From positions 1 to 21,078 of the forward strand of contig DCHI01000052.1 of assembly GCA_002314795.1 (NCBI GenBank): a DNA stretch of 21,078 bases. Direction: 5' to 3'. Made by a program: the position numbers and the translations under genes. This DNA is from Bacteroidales bacterium UBA1756 (GTDB lineage Bacteria; Bacteroidota; Bacteroidia; Bacteroidales; WCHB1-69). Positions 6,271 to 13,305 of the stretch are shown here, in pieces. The notes below the pieces were generated by a model. That model was not told the origin of the DNA. It did no database searches and worked only from the letters and a program-made list of their open reading frames with translations. Numbering within the stretch: position 1 is the stretch's first letter; each line of letters begins with the position of its first letter.

Positions 6271-7680
6271 TTAATGTTCGTATGCTCCTATGTCGGGTTG
6301 TCCGTCGCGAGCTTTGCCTTCAATGTCTGTGGTGACGCCTATGCCACTTTTTCCTGCGTTAATGGCGGGCGAACTGTCTTGCAATTTGAAATCCTGCTCA
6401 GTCTTGTTTACGAATAACGGATCTTGGTTGCGAATACAGTTGATGAAGTTGGCTAACGAAGAACTATTTTTTATCAAGCAGTTTTCGAAAGTGGCTGACA
6501 GTGAAGCGCCTTCGGCTTCGTAAATGCCGACTTCATCCGTCAATGAGCCATAAATGATGCAGTTGGTCAATGACGCTTGCGTCTCACCGATGTAATTGGT
6601 AGCACCATTGGAGTAGAGGTTACTGATGTAAACGGCGGGATTCTTTCGTGCGGACTGAATGAAATAGTTGCCAACGGTCAGGTGTTTCAGGTCGTAAACA
6701 CCGATTTGCAGCTGAAGTCCGCACACACCGTTGTTGCTGATGACGCAGTTTTCCGCCGTGAGACGTGCCGCCCGAGCCAAAATGCCGCTGTTGTAGGTAT
6801 TGTGGATGAGGCAGTTTTTCAGGATGGTCCGTCCACTGAGAAATTCGGAAAGCGCTTCAACCTGCAGCCCGATAAAAGCGTTGGTAATTTCTACATTTTC
6901 AAAACGGTTGTCCGTCGTCCCTTCGTTGATCCAGATGCGGTCCCATTGTGCATAATCAGTGTCAAACCAGCTGCTCATTCGGTCACCGCGGAAAATGATG
7001 GGATTCTCCTTTGTACCAACGGCTTGGATGTTTCCGTAACGATAAACCCAAAGACCGGCTCCGCTATGAAAATAGATTTTTGTTCCCGGGTCAATGATGA
7101 GGGTGCCGAGGGAATCGATAGCGGCATAACCTCCGTAAATGACGTAGGGAAGCTCGTTCGTCCAATGAACTACTTCGTGCTCGTGGGCAATGATTTTGTA
7201 TCGAAGCGAGCTGCCGCCGGCGTCTGCCACGATGAAGTGCGCGTTCTGTCCAAAAGCCACCAAATCAACATCTTGTGTCGTTGTTCCGTGACGGAATAAG
7301 ATGGAGTCGGTAATCAGGAACGGAGTCGTCTGGTCGTTCGGATTGACGTTGACTTTGACGTGGATGAAAAGACTGTCTTTGGCAGGGATTTCCACATCGC
7401 GGAACGAGGTTCCGGACTGGCCGTCAACATTGATGCTGAACGCGGACGTTTTTCCTCCCGCTAAATCTATATCTATCTTAATATCAAAATTGTACGGATT
7501 ATAGACGCGGAAATTTTTTGTCACCGAGCCCACTGTCGTGAAAACCGTGTCAAAACAAACCTTGTCGTCTGAAAACTCAACCTTTGCGTTCGCATCCGAC
7601 TCCGTTTTGTTGCACTGACACAGCAACAGCGCCACACCGAGCAGCCCCATCCAAATTAAAAAATATTGTAACCTCTTCAC
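6271..7680 (-). CDS. Exported beta-helix protein, probable lipoprotein
   Basis: A surface or periplasmic protein of about 469 residues with no known activity. I prefer the GTG at 7680 (MKRLQYFLIWMGLLGVALLL, then CQCNK) because the upstream TTG at 7687-7689 lies inside a 9-bp repeat array. The hydrophobic N-terminus ending in CQC suggests lipid attachment, though the residues before the cysteine are not a classic lipobox. The next 110 residues (KVEFSDDKVCFDTVFTTVG, followed by a stretch ending VDLVAFGQ) look like an immunoglobulin-like DUF1573-type domain. After that comes a right-handed parallel beta-helix (repeated N, I and G turns such as NRFENVEITNAFIG and LKNCLIHNTYNSGI). The end DGQPDIGAYEH is typical of the choice-of-anchor Q family. 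It sits between truA and the phosphatase. Confidence 0.8.
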   Translation of the reverse strand: MKRLQYFLIWMGLLGVALLLCQCNKTESDANAKVEFSDDKVCFDTVFTTVGSVTKNFRVYNPYNFDIKIDIDLAGGKTSAFSINVDGQSGTSFRDVEIPAKDSLFIHVKVNVNPNDQTTPFLITDSILFRHGTTTQDVDLVAFGQNAHFIVADAGGSSLRYKIIAHEHEVVHWTNELPYVIYGGYAAIDSLGTLIIDPGTKIYFHSGAGLWVYRYGNIQAVGTKENPIIFRGDRMSSWFDTDYAQWDRIWINEGTTDNRFENVEITNAFIGLQVEALSEFLSGRTILKNCLIHNTYNSGILARAARLTAENCVISNNGVCGLQLQIGVYDLKHLTVGNYFIQSARKNPAVYISNLYSNGATNYIGETQASLTNCIIYGSLTDEVGIYEAEGASLSATFENCLIKNSSSLANFINCIRNQDPLFVNKTEQDFKLQDSSPAINAGKSGIGVTTDIEGKARDGQPDIGAYEH

Positions 7681-7685
7681 CCTAT

Positions 7686-7748
7686 ACAAACTTTACGAAC
7701 TTTACAAACTTTATGAACTTTATGAACTTTATAAACTTTACAAACTCA
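7686..7748 (-). repeat. Seven-copy 9-bp tandem repeat filling the truA-lipoprotein gap
   Basis: Seven consecutive 9-bp units, AAAGTTTGT-like on the minus strand with R/Y variation at two positions, occupy 7686-7748. The truA stop codon is 7749-7751 and the preferred GTG start of the next gene is 7678-7680. The array therefore makes up practically the whole intergenic gap and forms the untranslated spacer of the downstream gene. Related arrays occur at 12323-12350 and 21055-21078. Confidence 0.9.
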
Positions 7749-8474
7749 TTAGTAACGAACATTTTCCAAAAAAAGTGCGTGCGCTGGGACGGAATCACCT
7801 GCCGCACATCGATTTTTTTGGTGAATGATGTCTTGAAATTCTAGAATGGAAATCTTAGCTTTCCCTACTTGAAGCAGCGTGCCGACCACCGCACGAACCA
7901 TATTCCGCAGAAAACGGTCTGCGGTGATAGTGAAAACCAACAGTCCGTTTTCCATCGCCCAATGCGCCTCCGTAACGTGGCAGATATTGTTGTTGACCTG
8001 CGTGTGCAGTTTTGAAAAGCTGGTAAAATCATCCGTCGCGAGCAGAAGCGAGGCGGCTTCGTTCATCGCTTCCACGTTCAATGGCGTGAAAATGCGGTAG
8101 GCGAAATGGAAGGTGAACGGATTTTTGTCGATGGCGACGTAATATTTGTACGTTCTCGAGCAAGCACTAAAACGTGCGTGAAAATCCGCATCCACGGGAT
8201 AGATTCGTTGAAACGCAATTTCTTTGGGTAAAAAGCTATTCAGCTTTTCCGTTAGTCGCTGACAATCAAAGGATTGTTCGGTTTCAAAATGAGCAAAGAA
8301 TTGTCTTGCGTGAACGCCCGTGTCGGTACGTCCGCATCCCGTAACAGATACTTCCTCTTTCAACAATAAGGAAAGGGCTTTTTCGATGGTGCCTTGGACG
8401 GTATCTTTTCCCGGCTGAACTTGCCAACCGAAAAAAGGGGTTCCATTATAACATAACTCAATGAAATAGCGCAT
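7749..8474 (-). CDS. truA: tRNA pseudouridine(38-40) synthase TruA
   Basis: This 241-residue enzyme converts uridine to pseudouridine at positions 38-40 of the tRNA anticodon arm. It opens MRYFIELCYNGTPFFGWQVQ, the typical TruA start, and the catalytic aspartate is Asp51 in GRTDTGVHA. FHARFSACSRTYKYYV, FTSFSKLHTQVNN and FLRNMVRAVVGTLLQVGKAK are further conserved segments. Length is normal for the family. It begins 8 bases after the dnaG stop codon, so both are likely made from one transcript. The end is followed directly by a 9-bp repeat array. Confidence 0.96.
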   Translation of the reverse strand: MRYFIELCYNGTPFFGWQVQPGKDTVQGTIEKALSLLLKEEVSVTGCGRTDTGVHARQFFAHFETEQSFDCQRLTEKLNSFLPKEIAFQRIYPVDADFHARFSACSRTYKYYVAIDKNPFTFHFAYRIFTPLNVEAMNEAASLLLATDDFTSFSKLHTQVNNNICHVTEAHWAMENGLLVFTITADRFLRNMVRAVVGTLLQVGKAKISILEFQDIIHQKNRCAAGDSVPAHALFLENVRY

Positions 8475-8482
8475 TTTAAAGT

Positions 8483-10504
8483 CTATTTGGTGATGACCGT
8501 CCGGACCAAGTCCGCAATTTGCTTGCGCAGTTGGTCCAACTCGATGTACCGTTGTACTATGGCTCGTTGGATTTCTACGGGATGATTTTCTTCCAATTCT
8601 TTGTGTAACCGTGTTTTCTGTTCTTCTACCAATCGCAATTTGAAGATGTTGATGACGGTTTCAACCTCCGCATTCAGTCTTTCAATGTTGTTGTCGGTGG
8701 AGCGGGTGAGCACGTCGTAACGCTGTTCCCATATTTTGCTGTACTCCGGATTGGTGTCCATAAGAATGGGAATGGTTAAATTTTGAATGGCCTTGTTTTC
8801 GTGTTCAACGAAACTATGAATGAGTTCCTCTTGGGTTTGCGAACGTTCGGCAATTTTAGCATATTCATCGTAAAATGCCTGATAAAGAGGATTGTGGAAT
8901 CGAATTTCCTCACTCAAGAATTCATTGAAAATGTATTGGTCAATCCGTGTCGGCGTAAAAATGCTGTTTCCATCTTGCCCGATGCTTTCGATGTGAATTT
9001 CGTACATCCCATATTTCAGAATCAGTTTGACCACGTTGAGCTCAATGGCTTCGATGGTGTTGGCTTCCGGTTTGAAGGATGACGGAATTTTTTGGGGACG
9101 GGTGATTTCAGGGATTTGCTGCTGCGGTCCGGCTGCTTCGGGCGCGTTTGCTGGGCCGTTTCCGCCCGCGGACGATTTTCCCGTATTAAGCTTTTTCCAG
9201 ACGATTTTCCGGAGTTTGGTCATCAGCAACTCTTCCGGAACATTGAACATTTCGGCACATTCACGAACGTAAAAAGTCTGTGTGACTTCATCCTTCACCA
9301 AGGCGATGGTTTCAATAATTTCATCGATGACGGCACCTTTCTTGATGGGATCGTCCGCGCCCTGCAACAAAATGTGGGCTTTGAAACGAATGAAATCTGT
9401 CGCGTTTTTCTCCAGATAATCAACAAGTTCCGAGTCGCGGTGACTTTTTGCAAACGAGTCGGGATCTTCGCCGTCGGGCAGCAGCACCGTCTTGACGTTC
9501 AGCCCCGCTTCCAACAGCAGGTTGATACCGCGCAACGATGCTTTGATGCCGGCGTTGTCGCCATCGTAAAGTACGGTGATGTTTTTGGTCTGGCTGGCAA
9601 TCAGACGTATCTGTCCGCTTGTCAAGGCCGTTCCAGACGAAGCCACCACGTTTTCTACGCCCGATTCCGCCATCGAAATGACATCGGTGTAACCTTCCAC
9701 TAAATAGACGTTGTCTTTCGTACGGATGGCTTTTCTTGCAAAAAAGAAACCGTACAGAATGTCGCTTTTGTGGTAGATGGGATTTTCCGGCGAGTTGAAA
9801 TATTTGGCAACCTTGTCACTTTTATTTTTGGCCAGGATACGGCCACCGAAACCAACCGTTTTTCCGGCAGCGTTGTGTATCGGGAAGATGACGCGCCCAC
9901 GATAAAAGTCGTACGTTTTTCCTTTTTCCGACTGTTTCGTCAAACCGGTGGTGAGCAGGTATTCGAGTTTGTAGCCGTTATCCAAAGCGGCTTTCGTAAA
10001 AGTATCCCAACCATCCGGACAGTAACCGAGTTTGAATTTTTTGATGGTTGCTTCCTGAAAACCGCGCTCTTTGAAATACGAAAGCCCGATGTTGCGCCCG
10101 TCTTCCGTTTCGTTCATCTGTTCAATGAAAAACTTTTCAGCGTAGGCATTCACGCCCAAAAGACCTTCACGTTCCGTTTGGATTGCCTGTTCTTCTGGCG
10201 ACAATTCTTTTTTATCTTCCTCAATATCAATATGATACTTATTTGCTAAATAGCGAAGTGCATCGGGGTAAGATATTTTTTCGTGCTCCATCAGGAAATG
10301 GACGGCGTTGCCGGCGCTGTCGCAAACGAAGCACTTGAAGATGCCAAGACGCGGGCTGACGTGCAGCGACGGATCCTTGTCATCGTGAAATGGACACAAA
10401 CCGACCCAGTCCTTTCCGGCCCTTTTGAGGGGAATAAAGTCACCGACCACCTCTTCAATTTTGGTGGCCAGCATAATTTCGTCGATGGTCTTTTTGGAGA
10501 TCAT
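8483..10504 (-). CDS. dnaG: DNA primase DnaG
   Basis: This 673-residue primase makes RNA primers for chromosome replication with DnaB helicase. The N-terminal CHC2 zinc finger has Cys37, His40, Cys58 and Cys61 (GLCPFHDDKDPS and FKCFVCDSAGN). The catalytic core includes YFNSPENPIYHKSDILYGF and the Toprim domain from about 264, with Glu270 in YLVEGYTDV and Asp314/Asp316 in LYDGDNAG. A low-complexity Gly/Pro/Ala/Gln-rich linker at roughly 443-475 separates the core from the C-terminal helicase-interaction region. The ATG at 10504 directly abuts the stop codon of the upstream protease gene (TAAATG), so re-initiation or coupling is likely. truA follows by 8 bases. Confidence 0.97.
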   Translation of the reverse strand: MISKKTIDEIMLATKIEEVVGDFIPLKRAGKDWVGLCPFHDDKDPSLHVSPRLGIFKCFVCDSAGNAVHFLMEHEKISYPDALRYLANKYHIDIEEDKKELSPEEQAIQTEREGLLGVNAYAEKFFIEQMNETEDGRNIGLSYFKERGFQEATIKKFKLGYCPDGWDTFTKAALDNGYKLEYLLTTGLTKQSEKGKTYDFYRGRVIFPIHNAAGKTVGFGGRILAKNKSDKVAKYFNSPENPIYHKSDILYGFFFARKAIRTKDNVYLVEGYTDVISMAESGVENVVASSGTALTSGQIRLIASQTKNITVLYDGDNAGIKASLRGINLLLEAGLNVKTVLLPDGEDPDSFAKSHRDSELVDYLEKNATDFIRFKAHILLQGADDPIKKGAVIDEIIETIALVKDEVTQTFYVRECAEMFNVPEELLMTKLRKIVWKKLNTGKSSAGGNGPANAPEAAGPQQQIPEITRPQKIPSSFKPEANTIEAIELNVVKLILKYGMYEIHIESIGQDGNSIFTPTRIDQYIFNEFLSEEIRFHNPLYQAFYDEYAKIAERSQTQEELIHSFVEHENKAIQNLTIPILMDTNPEYSKIWEQRYDVLTRSTDNNIERLNAEVETVINIFKLRLVEEQKTRLHKELEENHPVEIQRAIVQRYIELDQLRKQIADLVRTVITK

Positions 10505-12262
10505 TTAGTGAGAAATCTTGAATCTGCGGAACAACTTGTTGTCATTGATGGCTTTGCACGCCTGTTGGTAGGTTACGTCGTCTTCCAAAATGATACGATA
10601 GGCCTCACTGTAAGTGTAAAGATTTCTGGCTATTTCGAAGGTGAGGTACGTTTTAATCAACTTCGGCGCTTTGTCGGCGTTACGGTCTTTGATGTCCTTC
10701 TGATACTCGTCTTGTACGTATTCGTGCATCATTTTTTCAAACTGTTCCATCTTTTTCAAATCGTCAAGAGAGGAATAGATGGAATCCAATTCGGCACGTT
10801 TTGTCTTGGCGAAGGCCTCCAATTTGTATGAAAAACGGAGTTTTGCCGAATCGACGACGCCCTCATTTTTTGCGTAGGCGACGAGTTCGTTGTACATTTT
10901 GTCGTCAATGATGAAATTCTTTCTGAAATCGTCGAAAGTGGGATATTTCTGTTTGAGGGCTTCGCGGTTACTTGAAAGGTAGTTCATCGTGAAACTGCTG
11001 ATGACGCCGCGACGGACGAGGTCATTGTAGAAGGTGGAATAGTTGGTTGTGTCGATGGGGATGAAAATGTCGGGCATAATGCCACCGCCGCCATAGACGG
11101 TTTTTCCGCGGGGCGTGGTATAGCGAAGTGAATCCGGGAAGTCGATGCTGTCGGGAGTGAGATATTCCCCGTGTTTGTACCGGTTGGAGAGGTCTTTGGA
11201 GTAGGCATCTTTGTCGTCATAGGGTTTTTGGATGCAACGTCCGGTCGGGGTGTAGTAGTGGGAAATGGTGACGCGGACTTCGGCTCCGTCGGGGAGGTCA
11301 ACGGGCTTTTGAACCAAACCTTTTCCAAAGGTGCGGCGGCCCATAATCAGGCCGCGGTCCCAGTCTTGAACGGCTCCGGACGTAATTTCGCTGGCCGATG
11401 CGGAACCTTCGTCCACCAAAACAATCAGTTTGCCGGAGCGGAAAAGGCCGCTCTTCGTAGCGTGGTACGTCTCGCCGGTTCCACGGAAATTCTTGGTATA
11501 GACGATGAGGGAGTCAGCTTCTACAAACTGGCTCGCCATATAGAAAGCCACGTTGAGGTAGCCGCCGCCGTTGCCACGGAGGTCGAAGATGAGGTCTTCC
11601 ATCCCTTGTTCTTTCAGCTTTTGGAATGCTTTTTCAAACTCCTGCGGGGAGGTCTGGGCAAAACGGTCTAACTTGATGTATCCGGTTTTTTTGTCAACCA
11701 TAAAGGAGACATTGATGCTGTACATCGGAATTTTGTCGCGGGTAACGACGAACTCAAGCAGTTTGTCACTTTTGCCACGTTTCACCCAAAGAGTCACCTT
11801 GCTACCTTTCTTCCCGCGCAGGTGGTCGCGTACCCAGTTGGTATTCACGTGTTTGCCCGTAGCAGACAAGGTGTCAACCTTAACGATTTTGTCACCCGGC
11901 AGAATCCCTACTTTTTCGGACGGTCCGTCAATGATGACTTCAACGACATTGATGGTGTCTTTGATAAGTTGGAAAGTGACACCGATGCCATCGAAAGAGC
12001 CCTTGAGGGGTTCGCGGGAGGCGGCGACGTCCTTGGCGGTTGTATAAGAGGAGTGCGGGTCCAGCTCGCCAATCATCTCCTTGATACCGACTTCCGTCAG
12101 TTTATTAAAATCCAATGTGTCAACATAGAGCCGGTCCAGGACGTTCAGAAAATAGTCCATTTTGTCTTTGCTTCCCTTATAGGAGGCGTTGGTCTGTGCA
12201 AAGGAAACATTGCAGAGCAAAAGTCCTGCTAATACGAGTAATAAAGTGTTTATTCTACGCAT
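10505..12262 (-). CDS. S41 family C-terminal processing protease (Ctp/Prc-like)
   Basis: This 585-residue exported serine protease trims C-terminal ends of periplasmic proteins. Residues 1-22 are a signal peptide (MRRINTLLLVLAGLLL, then VSFAQ). A PDZ domain spans about 88-175 (GSFDGIGVTFQL, GILPGDKIVKVD). The protease core follows: IKLDRFAQTSPQEFEKAFQK, DLRGNGGGYLNVA, the catalytic Ser289 in EGSASASEI, and the general-base Lys314 in RTFGKGLVQKP. The 565-585 end is basic. The C-terminal helical extension of about 150 residues is usual for Bacteroidota members. The promoter box at 12297-12304 lies 35 bases upstream of the ATG, and this gene heads the run with dnaG and truA. Confidence 0.94.
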   Translation of the reverse strand: MRRINTLLLVLAGLLLCNVSFAQTNASYKGSKDKMDYFLNVLDRLYVDTLDFNKLTEVGIKEMIGELDPHSSYTTAKDVAASREPLKGSFDGIGVTFQLIKDTINVVEVIIDGPSEKVGILPGDKIVKVDTLSATGKHVNTNWVRDHLRGKKGSKVTLWVKRGKSDKLLEFVVTRDKIPMYSINVSFMVDKKTGYIKLDRFAQTSPQEFEKAFQKLKEQGMEDLIFDLRGNGGGYLNVAFYMASQFVEADSLIVYTKNFRGTGETYHATKSGLFRSGKLIVLVDEGSASASEITSGAVQDWDRGLIMGRRTFGKGLVQKPVDLPDGAEVRVTISHYYTPTGRCIQKPYDDKDAYSKDLSNRYKHGEYLTPDSIDFPDSLRYTTPRGKTVYGGGGIMPDIFIPIDTTNYSTFYNDLVRRGVISSFTMNYLSSNREALKQKYPTFDDFRKNFIIDDKMYNELVAYAKNEGVVDSAKLRFSYKLEAFAKTKRAELDSIYSSLDDLKKMEQFEKMMHEYVQDEYQKDIKDRNADKAPKLIKTYLTFEIARNLYTYSEAYRIILEDDVTYQQACKAINDNKLFRRFKISH

Positions 12263-12296
12263 ATTATGATTATTTTATTTGTTTAAAAACAAGCCG

Positions 12297-12304
12297 CAAA
12301 GGTA
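12297..12304 (-). promoter_or_regulatory. -7 box for the ctp-dnaG-truA run
   Basis: TACCTTTG followed by C, on the minus strand, is an exact consensus -7 element. A TTTC triplet-plus-one about 17 bases upstream is a weak -33 match. The start of transcription would be near 12290, with a leader of about 28 bases before the ATG at 12262. No other clear -7 box was found in the run down to the phosphatase. Confidence 0.7.
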
Positions 12305-12322
12305 CGAAATTTATTGTGAAAG

Positions 12323-12350
12323 GTTCATAAAGTTTGTAAAGTTTATAAAG
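12323..12350 (+). repeat. 9-bp tandem repeat array, about three copies
   Basis: Units of AAAGTTTGT/AAAGTTTAT, plus one imperfect unit at the left, occupy 12323-12350. They directly precede the GACGTCAC hairpin repeats on the same strand. This is the same order as at 1951-2049. The 12263-12534 gap otherwise contains the ctp promoter, these repeats and the rpmA terminator, with no gene. Confidence 0.8.
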
Positions 12351-12352
12351 TA

Positions 12353-12432
12353 GGGACGTCACACCGTGGCGTCCCGGAAATAGCAACCGTGGCGTCCGAT
12401 TAATATGTAGGGACGTCACACCGTGGCATCCC
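12353..12432 (+). repeat. GACGTCAC hairpin repeats: two full and one partial copy
   Basis: Full copies are at 12353-12375 and 12410-12432, and a partial copy (ACCGTGGCGTCC) is at 12386-12397. Each full copy begins GGGACGTCACACCGTGGC. The first has 10-bp arms around a 3-base loop. Pairing in plus-strand RNA is complete if one G-U wobble is allowed, whereas minus-strand RNA would have a C-A mismatch. The second has an extra change in the right arm (GGCATCCC). These match the palindromes at 1979-2027. Confidence 0.85.
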
Positions 12433-12487
12433 GATTAGTTCGTAGGGGTCGCCGGAAGGCAGTACCTTTGTCACGAAACAAAAAAAA

Positions 12488-12511
12488 GCGCTCGGAATTA
12501 ATTCCGAGCGC
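12488..12511 (-). terminator. Intrinsic terminator of rplU-rpmA
   Basis: A perfect 24-base palindrome (arms GCGCTCGGAATT and AATTCCGAGCGC) lies 24 bases after the rpmA stop codon. On the minus strand it is followed by a run of eight T residues before GTTTCG. This is a classic Rho-independent terminator for the minus-strand operon. On the plus strand there is no comparable T run. Confidence 0.92.
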
Positions 12512-12534
12512 CGTTATTTTCAAAAAGTCCAAAA

Positions 12535-12807
12535 TTATGCTTGGGCGTTTTCGGTTTCCAAAGGAAGAACGGATACGATGGAGCGACCTTTTCTTTCTCT
12601 GAAATTGACGGTTCCGTCAACTAAGGAATAGAGAGTGTGGTCTTTACCCATACCAACGTTGTTGCCAGGGTTGTGGACGGTACCTCTTTGGCGGATGATG
12701 ATGTTGCCAGCTTTAGCAAATTGACCACCGAAAATTTTAACGCCTAATCTTTTACTTGCGGATTCACGACCGTTCTGTGAACTACCGACACCTTTTTTAT
12801 GAGCCAT
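12535..12807 (-). CDS. rpmA: 50S ribosomal protein L27
   Basis: This 90-residue protein of the large ribosomal subunit has an N-terminus that reaches the peptidyl-transferase centre. The sequence MAHKKGVGSSQNGRESASKR and the following LGVKIFGGQ are diagnostic of L27, as is IIIRQRGTVHNPGNNVGMGKD with its basic, glycine-rich core. The mature start at MAHKKG means there is no N-terminal leader of the cleaved Firmicutes type. It follows rplU by 40 bases on the same strand and ends before a strong terminator. The C-terminal tail is a little longer than in E. coli (85 residues). Confidence 0.98.
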   Translation of the reverse strand: MAHKKGVGSSQNGRESASKRLGVKIFGGQFAKAGNIIIRQRGTVHNPGNNVGMGKDHTLYSLVDGTVNFRERKGRSIVSVLPLETENAQA

Positions 12808-12847
12808 AATGCAATATTTTTTTTGTTACTGAATCTGTGAATAAAAA

Positions 12848-13159
12848 TTAGAGAGAGATGCTATTGATTTGGATGGATGTCAAATATTGACGATGACCAT
12901 TGCATTTCTGATAACCTTTTCTTCTCTTTTTCTTGAAAACGAGAACTTTTTCTCCCTTGAGATGTTTCAAGACGGTGGCAGAAACTTCTGCGCCAGCAAC
13001 GGTGGGAGTGCCCACTTTTACAGAACCGTTGTCGTCAACTAACATCACGCGGTCGAATTTTACTTCGGAACCTTCTTCAGCTTTGAGGCGATGAACAAAG
13101 ACTTTCTGGTCTTTTTCAATCTTAAATTGTTGCCCTGCTATTTCTACAATTGCGTACAT
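12848..13159 (-). CDS. rplU: 50S ribosomal protein L21
   Basis: This 103-residue large-subunit protein binds 23S rRNA. MYAIVEIAGQQFKIEKDQKV is the standard L21 start, and the C-terminal segment VFKKKRRKGYQKCNGHRQYL is the conserved RNA-binding end. Length equals the family norm. It is the first gene of the rplU-rpmA operon, with a -7 box about 38 bases upstream and htrA divergent on the other side. No attenuator-like leader is evident in the short 5' region. Confidence 0.98.
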   Translation of the reverse strand: MYAIVEIAGQQFKIEKDQKVFVHRLKAEEGSEVKFDRVMLVDDNGSVKVGTPTVAGAEVSATVLKHLKGEKVLVFKKKRRKGYQKCNGHRQYLTSIQINSISL

Positions 13160-13196
13160 TTTTAATTGATTTTAGTTAGACATATTTTTCGGGCGG

Positions 13197-13204
13197 CAAA
13201 AGTA
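13197..13204 (-). promoter_or_regulatory. -7 box for rplU-rpmA
   Basis: TACTTTTG followed by C, on the minus strand, matches TAnnTTTGC and lies 38 bases upstream of the rplU ATG. The upstream stretch is an A/T-rich run typical of ribosomal promoters. A TTG is visible somewhat beyond the normal -33 spacing (24 bases), so the upstream element is uncertain. The same 146-base gap must also hold the htrA promoter, for which I see no exact match. Confidence 0.6.
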
Positions 13205-13294
13205 CAATTTTTTTTATCAAAAAAAACACAATAAAAATAATTTTTTTTAAACATTTTCGTTCCCTTATTTGTATTTATCTCGTTTACTAATCTC

Positions 13295-13299
13295 GGAGG
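13295..13299 (+). promoter_or_regulatory. Strong Shine-Dalgarno site for htrA
   Basis: GGAGG lies 6 bases before the ATG at 13306. Most genes in this window have no such element, as is normal in Bacteroidota, so this strong ribosome-binding site is an exception and supports the chosen start. Confidence 0.7.
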
Positions 13300-13305
13300 C
13301 ATATA

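Noticed and set aside
6577..7299. A 240-codon plus-strand open frame
   Set aside because: It is opposite the beta-helix protein gene and shows no recognisable motif or signal peptide.
7584..7844. A plus-strand frame with repeated FTN/FMN units
   Set aside because: The repeated residues come from translating the 9-bp intergenic array, and the flanks are antisense to the lipoprotein and truA genes.
13260..13290. Possible -7 box for htrA (TTATTTGTA)
   Set aside because: TTTG is present, but the TA is directly adjacent rather than two bases away, so it does not fit TAnnTTTG.
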